The notes beneath the pieces were generated by a model. The model saw only the letters and a program-made list of their open reading frames with translations. It had not been told where the DNA came from and ran no database searches. A stretch of DNA of 64,000 nt. Source: Symsagittifera roscoffensis (taxonomy: Eukaryota > Xenacoelomorpha > Acoela > Convolutidae). Shown one piece after another: positions 29,531-41,488 of the stretch (its first letter is position 1; each line of letters opens with the position of its first letter). The DNA lies in contig NC_087064.1 of the NCBI RefSeq assembly GCF_963678635.1, forward strand, positions 55,374,338-55,438,337, given 5' to 3'. The position numbers were made by a program, and so were the translations under genes.

Positions 29531-30100
29531 TCATGAACAATTTGTTATAAAAAAAATTGATACAAAATCACTATCTTTCACTTCTCGTGGAGATTTTCCA
29601 TTAGATGGACTTTTACGACAGTTCAATGAAGAAACAATTTGCTGCAAACTGGGAACAATTTTATCACCATGATCTTCAATGTAACGATACATAACATGTT
29701 TTAAAGACTGAACTGCTCTCTCTGCAAATGCAGATTTTTTCACTCATTATTGTGTAAACTTCAATATCTTTCTCCTAGCAAATTTTTTCAAAAGTTCCCC
29801 ATATTCTGTTCCCTCATCAACCCAAACTTTTCTTGAGTGTTGTTTTTAGAAATCGTTTTTTGGAAGCTTGTAAAATGTCTTTGGCACACTTTGTTTCCAT
29901 TGTTTGTCCATACAGTAGATTTTCTTGATACATTTAGAAAAGGCTTGAAAATTTATGAAACTCCTGATTGGTGGAACAATTTTGTAAAGGATTCCTTGGT
30001 TTGTAAGAAATTTTCTACTTTCTTTTTTGATAAACCACTCACTACTCAAGTTTTGAACAGAACCGTACGCAGCTCTACACCTAGACTACAATTTGTTTAG
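29531..30100 (-). pseudogene. Polinton retroviral-type integrase remnant
   Basis: Minus-strand blocks in order: WFIKKESRKFLTNQG and QAFSKCIKKIYCMD (first catalytic Asp region), AKDILQAS, VWVDEGTEYGELLKKFARRK (second Asp), then KKSAFAERAVQSLKHVMYRY (catalytic Glu in AERAV) and SLNCRKSPSNGKSPREVKDS. The D..D-x-E signature is visible, but the blocks lie in different frames with two adjacent stops before KKSAF, and part of the core between CMD and AKD is missing. It would have inserted the element into host DNA. Non-functional now. Confidence 0.82.
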
Positions 30101-30589
30101 TCTTACTTTTTCAGATTTTGAAAGGGATCCGAAATTCTCTGTCTTTTGCTTTGGCATTTTTGTTAATAACCAGTTTAAGTGGAAGTTGAATTGCTTCTAA
30201 AAAATGAAGTGAATATCTGTTAAATCGGTGTTTTTCGCTTTAGTGCACACACAAAGTCTACAAAAGATTCTTTCGTATCTCGATTATCTAATATGATTTT
30301 GTCTGACTGACTGAGTTTAACTCTAGGAGAATTCGAAATTAAATCAAAAAGGTACTTTTTATTACTCGTTTTCAACCCGCATTTACAGCACTGTAAGTAG
30401 AATCAAAGTTTTTTGGTACAATCTCTTCATTTTCCTGTTGTGTTCCAATTTTTTTTCTTGAAATTGTACTTTGTTATTGATAAACTGAGTACGGAATTAA
30501 AACAAACTGTTCCATACTATGTCAATCGTTTAAAGACAAAAGGAGTGATAATAGAATTCAATTGTAACGCTTTAGTGAAAGTTGAACTA

Positions 30590-30790
30590 ATTCTTATTTT
30601 GTGTAGAGGAGTACTTTTTTGTGATTGCAGTTTCTCTTAGATGCTTTACTACGTCTTCTTTCCAAAGATCACGAAGCTCTCCTCTCAATTGGTTAACTAA
30701 ACACTCGCTCAGAAACTGAATGGATTCTTTTGGATAAATGATAATGAATTGTTTTCGAATATTTGGGGGAAATTTTTGAAATATTGGGAG
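30590..30790 (-). pseudogene. Unassigned Polinton-type small ORF fragment
   Basis: The minus strand reads KQFIIIYPKESIQFLSECLV then NQLRGELRDLWKEDVVKHLRE in one open frame, which looks like coding sequence between the integrase and ATPase remnants. I suspect a small Polinton protein but cannot assign it. Confidence 0.35.
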
Positions 30791-30805
30791 AAAGAGACGT
30801 ATTGT

Positions 30806-31367
30806 CTACATATCGTCCAAAAACTTTGTCTCTACTCCAGCTGGTAAATAAAACTTCGCTGGAACTGAGCCACTATTAGAGCAATACCGTAGCAAATCAA
30901 CTTTTTTGGGGGTTACGTAAATAAGTAAATGACCATAAGAAACAGACGTTGCATCTTGATACCACTCTTTTAACTGAGATCCTACTCCTATATCTAGTTG
31001 TTGACTTAAGCTATTGATTTGTAAAACATATCCTGGCAACTTGAACAAGGCTATGTGCGATTTACAGCTCTACATCTCTTCCCATTTTGCTTTGATGAAA
31101 CAAAATGTGTTTTATGTATAGTGGATTTAGACGCCTGTGTCTCCCTGCCGTGTTAACTTTTACAAATTGTTTGTAGTTTGAGGATTCTTCACAAGAATCA
31201 TCAAATATAAGCAGTTGTTTAGTTCCGTTAATGGGAAGATTTTTAATGAATTCAAAATCTTTTCCTTGGATAAATTTAAGGTTTTTTCTTTGCATTTTAC
31301 TATAAAGAGGTCGATAATGATGATAAAAGTAAAAACATTTTGTCGAAAGCTGGTTAAAAAACACCAA
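30806..31367 (-). pseudogene. Polinton genome-packaging ATPase (FtsK/A32-like) remnant
   Basis: The first minus-strand frame (31367-31062) contains FIQGKDFEFIKNLP, the Walker B-like strand TKQLLIFDDSCEE, and TAGRHRRLNPLYIKHILFHQ. A second frame (31048-30806) contains INSLSQQLDIG, GSQLKEWYQDATSVSYGHLL, and the end SVPAKFYLPAGVETKF. These are the typical C-terminal two thirds of the Polinton ATPase. The Walker A loop and N-terminus were not found upstream. A frameshift near 31050-31062 separates the two parts. Confidence 0.85.
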
Positions 31368-32589
31368 TTTTTAATGGATAAAAACTAAGATGAGATAATA
31401 AATAGATACTAAATGATAATAAATAGATATGACGCAAAATAGATAACCAAATTGTCGTTTCTTCACATGATTTGGACATCATAACTCGCACGATTGCACA
31501 TACTAGCATCAAAACTAAAACAAAAAACAGGAACAGAAAAACTTAAAAGCACCTATTACATGTACGTCCAAACAACTTCCAAGATTTGCGTTCATGTTTT
31601 TCTTCACCAAAAACAAAATTTCTTAAATTGACGCTTTTGTCACATTGTTCGACCAGCTTAACTCAGAAAAAAAAGTTGGCAATGACACTTAAAGTTTATA
31701 AAAGGTAGTACCTTAAGATTTTTATGATTTACAATTTGTTAAAAAAACATCGAGTCCATGTTCCGTATGCAAATGTTTTTCTATCTGCACAGTGAAAAAT
31801 TTTGCATGACGAAATGGGTAGTTGCTACACCTCTATCTTTGAATATCAAAACCTGAAACCTGAACTTTTGGCCAAGCGTAGTCATCCAATTTATTAATCT
31901 TTGTTTCCAAAAAATTCTGACAGAATCTTACATTGTTTATAAGCTATTGCAAAAAAACTACTTTTCTGGGGCTTCTAGTTTTTTCAACATTTTTTCAATC
32001 CCAGTATTTTTTTTCGTAACAGCTAATCCAACTGATTCAGTGAAGATGTTTCGTACACCAAAAAGATTGGGATATTGGTTTGATTTTTTGGGAGGAAGAA
32101 AAAAATATCATACAGTTTGTCCACCCTTATGAACTCCTAATTCTTTCTCTATATAGTTATCAATACAATCAATATCCAAAAGAACCAGATTCATTCTGAA
32201 AACTGTTTTCTCTGGAGTTTTTTTTTAATTAAAATGATTAACAATCGAATAGTGAATTTATGATTTAGCAAACATTTTAAGATAAGAACAGAAAAAAATC
32301 CAACCCCGTGACAAAAAAAGCATGAACTGGGGAGACTAGGTGCAACATAGCAATACCCAGGTCTTTTTTTCATTGTAGATTTTACAGATCCAGCAGAGTC
32401 ATGTAGAATTGCAAGTAGCCAAAAGGTTTTGGAATTTGCAAAAAACTAATCCATACAGGATTTTCCGTATCCAACTACACATTCAATGCAAAATTTTTGG
32501 TCCATTTCTTTCAAAATTTTGTTCCGGGTCCAAAACAAAACAAGAAAAGAAATTTTTTTTCTTTTTGTTTCTGACGAAAAATCTTGCTT
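31368..32589. other. Polinton interior without assigned gene
   Basis: The missing N-terminus of the ATPase should lie at the start of this stretch, but no P-loop is visible. Otherwise short open frames only (31947-32132 plus, 32409-32594 plus), with no recognisable domains. Confidence 0.45.
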
Positions 32590-33165
32590 CATAATCTCAA
32601 AAACTGAATACGTTCATTTCCTACAGTGAATTCGTTAAACTTGATGCAAGATTTTTTGATTTTCTTGACATAACCTAGTAATGAGGGAAGTATATCGAGT
32701 AGTTTGTGATATTCTTCTCTATGTAGTTGTAACGGTGGATAAATTTTCCAATGACTTCCATTTCTACGATATAAATTCCTTTTTGTTGGTATCGGATCGG
32801 TATCCTAAATGAGTTTTTGTTCTACCATTATGTAGTGTCCCCTTGAAAAGATATATTTGTGAGTCTTTGTCCAAAATTTTCAAATTTGTTAAATTTGGTA
32901 ATTCTATAACAGATAGTGAAATTGTTTGGGATTTTCCTTGTGAAACAATGTGAAAAAATCCCAATTTTTCGTGAAGTTTTGAGATTAAAATTGTTGAAAA
33001 ACCAAAATTCCAACTCATACTGTTCAACGCGAATAATAAATGAGAAATGATTCTTAGAATAAATATCAGAAGGCAAAAAAAAAAATAACACAATTTATTG
33101 TACATTACAGTTCTCAACAAACAATGTCTCCCAAAACTTGGGACAGTTCTTTGAATTTGTTTCAT
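32590..33165 (-). pseudogene. Unknown Polinton-interior gene, frameshifted
   Basis: The minus-strand frame 33165-32764 ends ...IYLFKGTLHNGRTKTHLGYR. After a frameshift near 32765, a second frame reads HWKIYPPLQLHREEYHKLLD and ILPSLLGYVKKIKKSCIKFN down to about 32590. The continuity of sense across the shift suggests a decayed gene on the capsid strand. I do not recognise its family. Confidence 0.4.
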
Positions 33166-34572
33166 TGCTTCATTCTCTTTTGCAGCGAAGAGTCGAATCT
33201 CAGTTTATTGAGGTTTATTAAAGTTGTACTTCTTGATCGTGACACAAAATTGTCTTCTTTTGTAAGTTGCTATGTCATACACTTTGTTGCAGTTGGCAAT
33301 CTTCTGATCCATAGTTGACTCCTTATCAGAAGTGAGTTGCAATATAGGAACGGGTCCAAGGTTTTCAGCAGCGGGATTAACAGTACTTTTAATTGCCGAG
33401 ATTGCTTCTCTTTCCTTTTCACCAACATTGATTTGCTGTCTTTATTCGATACGTCCCAACTCATTTTTCTTGATTAGTTGAAAGCATGGTTCAAAAAAAA
33501 AATTTTCCCTTGCAGTATTTTTGGGATCAAGCAAATCTCCTTATTAATGTTTGATTTTTCGAGAATTCAATAGATTTAGGACTAGTGTCCTTCCTGAAGT
33601 GCATTTTTTAAAAGAAGAACAGGCTGATCAGATGAAGAGAATTGGAAGATTTTTTTTGGAGATTAAATATAAATGGAAGTAAACAATATGAGTCATTCAA
33701 TTAACCATAAAAGGAAATTGAACTATAAATGAAATTTTTGTGTGAACTTTCCAAACATGGAATTGAAGAGGTGTTAGTGTTCCTATATAAATCCTCAATT
33801 CTCAGCAAAAATGATTGTTCCAGATGGCTGCAGCTATGGGTCAAGCTTTTCCCAGCTTTTATTCAGACTATTTAAAAAAAAACACTATTTGTTTCCATTT
33901 CCAGCAATTTTTACGAAAAAACTTTGTAACCCTTAATATTTGTGTCTCTAACCGCCATTCTTACTGTTCTTTGGAAAATTGTTGCTTCAACATATTTCTG
34001 ATTGGTTCATATTTCGATCAAGTCTTACAACAATTGGGTAATTTTCATTTCACATACCAAATTATCGATTGTCTTTACACTCTGTACAAATACAGAGTTT
34101 ATTCGAATAATATTTCATATATTGGCGAAGTTTTAAATCACTTTGACTGCGATGTTCATCACAATTTGAAATGGAAAGGAGCAGAAAAAATGCCCAGAGT
34201 TGCCAGGAAAAGAGTGTTACGCACAAAACTCAAACGTCACTCTTTATGTTGTAACCAGAAACTAGCTTCTACACAAATTATTGGTTCAGCTTTTCTGGAA
34301 AGAGTTCGCAAAGTACAAAACCCAATTTATGAACATGATTTGCTAAAAAAGAGTCGACTGTTTTGTTGATGGTTATGGAATTCTTAATAGTGATCATGTC
34401 AACTTCTCAATGAAAATTTAAAAATTTTCTGACAGTCCATCTATTTTCTCTCATATGCTCACGGAATTACCAAAATTTGAAGGAAAAACAAATCACCGTT
34501 TGTAGCAATTTCCAAAAACATTTTGAAACTTGTAAGTAAAAGAAATATTTCTTCTGGTTTTCAAGAAGCTGC
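33166..34572. other. Polinton interior; one 184-aa plus-strand ORF
   Basis: The frame 33815-34369 (ATG start, 184 aa) is Cys/His/Phe-rich in its middle, with a basic C-terminal third (EKMPRVARKRVLRTKLKRH). It could be a real accessory gene or a fragment, but no domain is recognised. Nothing else is supported. Confidence 0.35.
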
Positions 34573-34800
34573 AAAAAACGTTTCAAATTTTTATACAAGA
34601 TGCGAAAAGTGTTTCAATTTGTTTTGACAATATGTGAAAAGTGTTTCACTTTTATCGACATTATGTGGAAAATGTTTCACTTTTTTAATACAAAAAGCAA
34701 AAAGAGTTTCAATTTTTTCCGAAAAAGTACGAAAATTGTTTGAGTTTTTTTGACAAGATGCAAAAACCATCAGGTATTTTTCTAACTGTGTACGTTTTTT
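34573..34800 (-). repeat. 63-bp minisatellite
   Basis: Three to four diverged units with the pattern CGAAAAGTGTTTCAATTT or variants. Read on the minus strand they encode a 21-residue repeat (K-x-ETLF-x-x-C ... KHF). The exact multiple of three keeps the frame open at 34591-34848. It may be the tail of a lost coding sequence. Confidence 0.5.
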
Positions 34801-34998
34801 AGTGTTTTTTCTAATATGTGTGCGAAAAATATTCAAGTTTCCTAACATGTGTGCAAGTTCGGAGCGCTAAATTAGGTTGTCTCACCGTTCTTTATTCTGA
34901 ACTTCTCATATATTCTCATAATTAAAATGAAAATGAAGAAATTAATTAATTACAAAAATAGAAGTTTATACCAAAAAAAAACAATTAATTACAAAAAC

Positions 34999-35470
34999 AT
35001 TTAATCAATAAGCTGTTGAGAGTTCTGGAGGTTCTCTACAGAACGCAGAGCTGGACGAGGATGTAGTGGTTGCTGTGGAGTTGGAAGCGTCTTTGTTTCT
35101 GAGAAACCCTCATCTTCATCTTTTGTGATGGCTGATCCTACTTCCTCCCAAGGAAAGAGGAAGTCGTCCACTGGTTGAACCAGAAATTTTGAGTCGGGAA
35201 TCTCGGACTTTTCATTCGCACATACTTAGACACTTCCTGCATCATTTGCATTATTCCAAGTTGGTTCTCTGTGATGGGTACTTGTGTCATATGATGCTCG
35301 TTGAAATCCCTTCGAATCACTTCTACCATGTGCCAGACTTGGATTGGGATGTCTATTTGTGCCAGAAAAACTCCAGAGAATGTTTCTCGCACTTGAATTT
35401 GTACTAGATCAGTAGTACATGAAGTTGCTGTTTTGCCCTGAGAAAATCACTTTGAGCATACGTTGAGTAA
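34999..35470 (-). pseudogene. Unknown minus-strand Polinton ORF, about 140 codons with one frameshift
   Basis: An open frame from about 35460 reads VRETFSGVFLAQIDIPIQVW, then HHMTQVPITENQLGIMQMMQ and EVSKYVRMKSP. After a shift near 35180 it continues FLFPWEEVGSAITKDEDEGF and then PTPQQPLHPRPALRSVENLQ to a stop near 34999. The sense across the shift suggests a decayed gene of about 140-150 aa, with a C-terminal Pro-rich tail. Function not recognised. Confidence 0.45.
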
Positions 35471-35650
35471 AATGTACAGAGTAAAAAGAAGCATGATTTA
35501 GAGCTGAGAGAGGGGGTAGCTGACAGTTTAAAAATTGAAATTAAATTGATTTAGTGCTGAAGGAGGAGGTAGTTGACGTAATTTAGATAAAAATAAAATG
35601 ATTTTTGGTTAGAAGTGAGGGTTATTCTTAAATCAAATGTGTGGGTTTAG

Positions 35651-35840
35651 CCAATCAGAATTGATTTTCCTTCTTTGGATTGTAGTCGTGTTCAATCAGA
35701 TTTCAGCTTTCTCTTATGGATTTTTTTTCTAAAAGGCATGTCCAATCGGAAACAAAGTTCCATATAAGGTACTTTTCACACATTTTTGTTTCCAATCACA
35801 AAAATGTTCATTTTTGTTTTTGTTGTCGCATCCAATCAGA
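35651..35840. promoter_or_regulatory. Cluster of five CCAAT-like boxes
   Basis: YCAATCRGA or close variants start at 35651, 35691, 35741, 35791 and 35831, a regular 40-50 bp spacing. A TATAAG sequence sits at 35763. The cluster lies between a minus-strand ORF (ending upstream at 35470) and the plus-strand polymerase (36589), as expected of a shared divergent promoter. A role in transcription is inferred. Confidence 0.45.
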
Positions 35841-36588
35841 GGACCATTTTCAGGACTTAAATTTTCCAAATAAGTGAAAATATACACAAAAGCAATCGCA
35901 AAAATAAATGATCAAAAGTCGTTTGCTGTAAAAATAAGAAATGTTGCCGATATAAGTAACAAAAGCAAAAAAACATTAGAACAAGTAGAGTTTCCTCAAT
36001 TTTTTCATCAAGTTGATTGATTTTTTTGTTGTAATCAATGAGAAATTGCTGATTTTTGAGTAGATGATTAATTTCTTTGATGTTGATGGAGATTTGAGAT
36101 GATAGCTTAAAATTGATGAATTTTTCAAAGCAAATCTAATTCCAAACCTGATTGTGCAGTATTTTGAACTTTGAAAGACTTCAAAGAAATGAAGAAATAA
36201 AGAATTTTGCTGGCAAGTTTTAACAAACTGGTGTATCGGGTAAGGACTAGAAAAGTGTCTTTGATATTTAACTGTACGACTTTTGGATTATTTTCAAAAT
36301 TTTCCTTAATGAAAATTTTTTTCCTTTTCAGGTGTAATTTAGCGGTAAGTTTGAAGCTTTGATACGCAATATGTGGATCAAAAGTAAAATTTTTGAATGA
36401 ATGAGTTTCACTAAACAGACATTTACTTAGTCGGAGATCTCTAATTTGGAAAACACAAACGTCCAAAAAATTGTGAAAAAAGTAAGAGTCTACAACTATT
36501 TCGTCAATTGGAAAATCAAATGGAATTTTTTCTTTACTTGTAGAGTAACTTTAGGAAATTCAAGTATTTTCTTATTAAACAGTTTTCA
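35841..36588. other. Upstream region of the polymerase gene
   Basis: The longest frame is 36125-36466 on the minus strand (113 aa), with no recognised domain. T/A-rich otherwise. Confidence 0.4.
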
Positions 36589-39500
36589 ATGTTAGATACC
36601 AAAACAATCAATGACAAGCTCGAAGAAGTCTTCAACAAGCTGGATTCCGCTGCAACAATCAATTTCGCTCTTAGATTTGTTCTTCCTAATGTCAAAACGG
36701 GAGAAAATGGGTATTACTACGCACACGAAAACAATACTTTGCTCGAAAAATCTTATTTACGGTGTACAAAAGCCGATTTGATTACAATCCAGAGATAATT
36801 TGAACAATTTGATATCGTGGAGCAATGCACCCTAGAACGCCAGAACACAAAGTGGAGGTTCAAGTTCAAATGTCACTATTTTTGCTTCATTGCTCAAAAA
36901 CATTCTCAGACTCTATCCTACCCGAACATTTACAAAGAAATCCTTATGTAAATTGTTTTTTGTCAAACAAAGACAAGTAACCTTACAAGGATCACTTGTG
37001 TCTCTTCCGAGCATTAGCAATGTATATGATTGGCAGAAGGATCTTGATGATCTTACCTCTAGAAACGTCACCAAGTTCTTATCAAAGTCTGGACATGATC
37101 TTTAAAATTTTCGCGGAGTTTTCATTGAAGATTTACCTCCTGTTGAAGAATTGATCTGATGAAATATCTTTATATACAAATTTGAAGTACATGGTGGAGA
37201 TTACGTGGGAGAATTGGCACGTCCAAGTGTTGGAAGGTTTGACAAGACAGTCAAACTGTTGCGATTCAACAATCATATTATTCATAAAAATGATATTGAT
37301 TCTTTCTTCAAGTGTTTTCGATGTCCTAGCTATGGCTGTTTCTTCAACAGTCGGACAATTTCAACAGACATCTTATGACTTGTAAAGATTGAATGCGACC
37401 CAATTATCCAAAGAACGTATATATAGATATACAGTTCGAGAAACGCTATTTCAAAAGTTAAAAGGTTTCAAGACACCAGTTTTGAAAGATAACATAATAT
37501 TCAACAACCTACCCATTTTCGATTTTGAGTCGATATGTGTTCCATCAGATCAACTGAAAGCTACCCAAACAACAACCTGGAGTGAAAAACACAGTCAAAT
37601 TTCTGTATCAATATCGTCGAACTTGATAGATGGACCGATTTTTATTTATAACAAGGATCCGCAAAAACTTATTATAGACTTGGTAATCAATCTCGAACTT
37701 TTGGCTGAGAAAAGTAAGCTCGAAATGAGATCTAAATTTCAAGATGTTGAAAGAGTAGTGAAGAAGCGGATGTCAAAAATGTTTAAAGAGTTCAATGGAA
37801 TATATCAAAAACATCCATCTGGAAGTTTGGAATATGAAGACGAAAGTATAGAGGACACAGAGGACACAGATAAGTCAACCCAGTTTTTGATAATGCAAAA
37901 AAATCAGCTGACTTATTTGAAACAAAACCTGGAGAGGTACGTTAACACGTTGCCCGGATTTATCAGTGGAAGAAATGATCTGAACTTGATCAAGAGCTAT
38001 CTCTGATTTCCTATTTAATCAACGATAGAGAAGCTGAACCAATGGTTATCGAAAAGGCTTACGATTTCATATCCTTCAAAATTGGAGAGATAAAGTTCCT
38101 TGATATCTTGAACATTTTTGGTGAAGCAACATTTCTAGACTCCTACAAAGCCAGTGAGACAAAGGTTTTTTCCCTTATGAGTAAATTGACAGTGCGGAAA
38201 AGCTCGAGAATGAAGACCTACCTCCATACCAAGCCTTTTTCAGTAAACGGAGAAACAGCAACCCTCTTGATAAAGACTTTAAGGAATATCAGAACTAGAG
38301 GTCAAGTGGACTTGATGAACAGCAAGCACTAAAGACGATTTAAATCAAGTCAGTACCCGCATCTGGAATGGATAATTACAAACATTTAAACGAGGTTCGG
38401 CAGAAACATGTAATGATTATATTTAAAGAATTTTTTGCAGTGGTACAACAGCAAAGATATTGTTCCAACTCTTGGAGCAATGCCAAAAACGGTTCAATTT
38501 TATCACCAGAAAGAAGTTGATATCTAAAATTTTGGATGTACGCTTCCAAACCTGGCAAATATTTGTCTGCACAAATCAACAAATGGAAAATTCTACATAT
38601 TTTGCGAAAATGATTGATTTGTGCGAAAAAATTAGAGAAGATATGACGGAACATCAAATGTGTTTACGCGGAAAGTTGTTGTGGACAAAATTTTTATCAG
38701 AGATTCATCAAATATCTGCAAATCAACCATTGGAATTGATGCGAGTCAGTTCTATCCCTATGCAATATGTCAAGATATGCCAACAGGTTTGTACAAATGA
38801 TGGGAATTTGATTCCGATATGCAAAAACTCAAAGCTAGTTATAACCAATCTTACAATTTTGAGAACATGTTCATGTCTTACTACCATGAAAAAAAGCAGA
38901 ATGCAGAATTGAGAGTTTTCACGCATCTGGAAGTCAAAAGAAAACTGACTGTTTTAATGTAGATGGATATTGCGATCACTGCAAAACAGTGTTTGAAGCT
39001 ATGGGATGCTATAACCTTTTCTGCCCTGCCAAGAGACTTGTCCCTCCCTGAGCGATGTTGATAATGAGAGAGGAAACCAAAGGAGAGAGATGGATGATTT
39101 GAGACGTGAGTATATTCGCGAAAAAGATACAAATCCAAGAGATGTGGGAATGTGAGTTGTGGCAAAACTTCAAACCGAACAAAAAAATCAAGAACCATAT
39201 CCGATCCAACTTTACCTAGGAAAATCCTCTCTCTACTGAATCTTTATTGGAAAAAATAAGAGATTAATCCCTTGAAGGCTATATTCAAATTGACTTAGTT
39301 GTTCCAGTTGAACTGAGAGGAAAATTCGCTAATTCTTCTCAAATTTTCAAAAACACTGAAGTTGAAAGAAAAAATATCGGGGAAAACGTGAGCAAAAATA
39401 TGCCATTGAAAATGACCTTCTTATGGATCCCCAGCGAATGCTAATATCTTGTTCCAAACTGGAAAACGATTCCATCATTACTACTCTCTTCAATTTCTAT

Positions 39501-40476
39501 ATGGAACTTGGTTTACAGTGTACAAAAATTTACCGCTTTGTACAGTATCTCCCTCGAAAAACTTTCAACAAGTTTGTGCAGTCAGTTGTTGATGCTAGAA
39601 GGGAAGGAGATGAGAACCCCTTATCTGGTGTTGTTGCAGAGACTAAGAAAATCCTAGGTAATTCATCCTACGGTTACAAGATAATGATTGATCGATACGT
39701 ACGATCACAAAGAACTTAAATGATGAGAAAACCTACAAAGCAATTAATGAACCACTGCTCAAACCAGTGAACACTGCTCAGAAAACTTGTACAAAATTGA
39801 ATTACCAAAGTCGACATATGAGCACAAAGAACCCATAATTTTCGAATTTTTCATTCTGCAGTATGCAACGCTGAGAATGCTTGAGCTCTAGTATAATTTT
39901 TTTTGACAAGTTTTAGTTGCGATGTAAATAAGTTGGAGGAATTAGAAATGGACACGGACACGCTGTTTTAAGCTATTGCTGAGGAAAATTTTTATGGTTG
40001 TATTCGTCCGGAAAAAAAAGATGACTGGGAAAAATAAAAAAATGATTGCAGAGATTCATTTAGCGGATTAAAAAACAATTTTTTTCCACGAACAAGTTGT
40101 AGCGTTTACAAGAAACACAATAAACGAGAACCTGGACTGTTTAAAGAAGGATTTAAGTGTACGGAGATGCAATGCTTATGTAGCAAGACTTATTCTTGCT
40201 ATGATAACAAATCAGACAAGATTAATTTTAGCACCAAAGGATTGAATAAAAGAATTCTAGAGGAATCCGGCGTCTGGAAATTACAGGAATCCGAAATCTG
40301 GAAATTACAGGAAATTACTCGACGAAGCAATCAACTTGACTTCAACAAACAGAGTAGTTAGAATCATCAATCTTATGGATGCTACATACGTGCAAACAAA
40401 GAAGAGATTGAGCTACTTTTACTCGAAAAGACAAGTTCAGGACGACGGAATACACTCAAAATTTTTGAACTTGTAA
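36589..40476 (+). pseudogene. Polinton protein-primed DNA polymerase B, multiply frameshifted
   Basis: A candidate start at ATG 36589 is followed by plus-strand pieces in all three frames. The exonuclease has motif FDFESI at 37518-37535 and a second exonuclease block NDLNLIKSYL near 37975-38004. Polymerase motif A reads DASQFYPYAICQDMP (38738-38780), motif B AETKKILGNSSYGYK (about 39636-39680) and motif C MDTDTL (39948-39965). The end is at TAA 40474-40476 after KGLNKRILEESG and the final NL. The second exonuclease block has lost the usual Phe-Asn-Ser-Ala context. Many frameshifts and stops (for example at 37086, 38006, 38332, 39030) make it dead. It would have replicated the Polinton. The 3' half from 38475 is duplicated at 45235. 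Confidence 0.88.
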
Positions 40477-40719
40477 ATAACTGATAGTGTAATAGTATTT
40501 AATTTAGTTTTGATTAACTAAGTGTAAACATGTGCTAAAATGATTATACGAAGCAGTAATTTATATACTTCATCTTCTAAATTTAACTTTTTGTTTAAAA
40601 AAAAAACATGATTTTTTTCTCGAAGTTTCATTAGGTTTCAGTATAGCTTTACATAGTTTTCTCAAGGTTTCAAACATAAGGAACAATAATCAAAACATCC
40701 AATTGTGGGAGTTCGCTAA

Positions 40720-40950
40720 AAAGTATTGCCACAGTCGAGCTCTAAAAAAATTCGGGCGCCGAAAGATTTTCTGAATTTTACCATCACACTGAAACCTTAC
40801 CATTAATACATTAGGGAACCTATTCCTTATGTTATTACTTGGGAAATATAATCCCTATCTTAATACATAGCTTGCAAACCGGATGCTCTATTCCCTATCT
40901 TAATACATGGAAGTGTGCACCAACCGCCTCCTCACTGTTCTGCTACTACT
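40720..40950. repeat. Right terminal inverted repeat of the Polinton
   Basis: The complement matches 24809-25060. The tip reads CTACTACTGC. Confidence 0.8.
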
Positions 40951-41155
40951 GCTAATTGTATTGCTGCGGGTTTTGTGTATACTCGAAGCATGTTTATCTC
41001 CTTGCGGTTGAGCAGTGAACTTCTTTCTGGCTAATTCTCTCCAGAAATTGTTATTTTCGAAACTAAGAAAGAAATAGATCTATTCTGTATAAAAAATACA
41101 AAAACAATCGGCTAGGTAATCTTTATAACTTTTCTATCTAGAAAAATATCCTTCG

Positions 41156-41488
41156 ATGGGTATGGGTCGATTTAAAGCAGGCTTTCGTACAATTCCGTTA
41201 GATACTGCATATTTCAACGCTCCTACAGAATATCTGCCAAAAAAAAAGGTTGACTTAGAGAAAATCTTTGTTCCCTCTAGAATACAGGACTGGTCTAAGT
41301 TGAATTTTTATCTGCTTCTTGAAAATCTCGAACAAAAATTTAAAAAAATACTTTCAGGTCATCGCTTGAAGATATCATTTAGCCCCTCAGAATTCAAGAT
41401 TTTGTGGCTGCACCGGACGCTTCATGTGTTTTATGGCGAAACCGTCAAAAACTTTCCGCGACAATTGATCCCTTTTGTGAGACTTTAA
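41156..41488 (+). CDS. 110-aa ORF outside the Polinton, unknown
   Basis: ATG 41156 opens a 110-aa frame (RFKAGFRTIPLDTAYFNAPT ...). The same sequence in the tandem copy (from about 47880) loses the frame by one A in an A run after 40 codons. I recognise no family. The change in copy 2 shows it is not under strong constraint there. It could be an exon of a decayed host gene. Confidence 0.35.
   Translation: MGMGRFKAGFRTIPLDTAYFNAPTEYLPKKKVDLEKIFVPSRIQDWSKLNFYLLLENLEQKFKKILSGHRLKISFSPSEFKILWLHRTLHVFYGETVKNFPRQLIPFVRL

Larger units (their letters stand above)
24809..40950. mobile_element. Degenerate Maverick/Polinton DNA transposon (about 16.1 kb)
   Basis: Inverted terminal repeats (GCAGTAGTAG... 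at the left end, its complement at the right end) enclose remnants of most Polinton hallmark genes: adenovirus-type protease, major capsid, minor capsid/penton, retroviral-type integrase, packaging ATPase on the minus strand, and protein-primed DNA polymerase B on the plus strand. The length of 16 kb is typical (15-20 kb). All recognised genes carry frameshifts, stops or lost residues. No 6-bp target duplication was found at the inferred ends (ACAGGC against GCTAAT), so either the ends are misplaced by some bases or a flank has been rearranged. Confidence 0.88.

Noticed and set aside
24803..40956. 6-bp target duplication of the Polinton
   Set aside because: ACAGGC and GCTAAT do not match. Shifting the ends by a few bases within the AGTAGTAG tip did not give a convincing pair.
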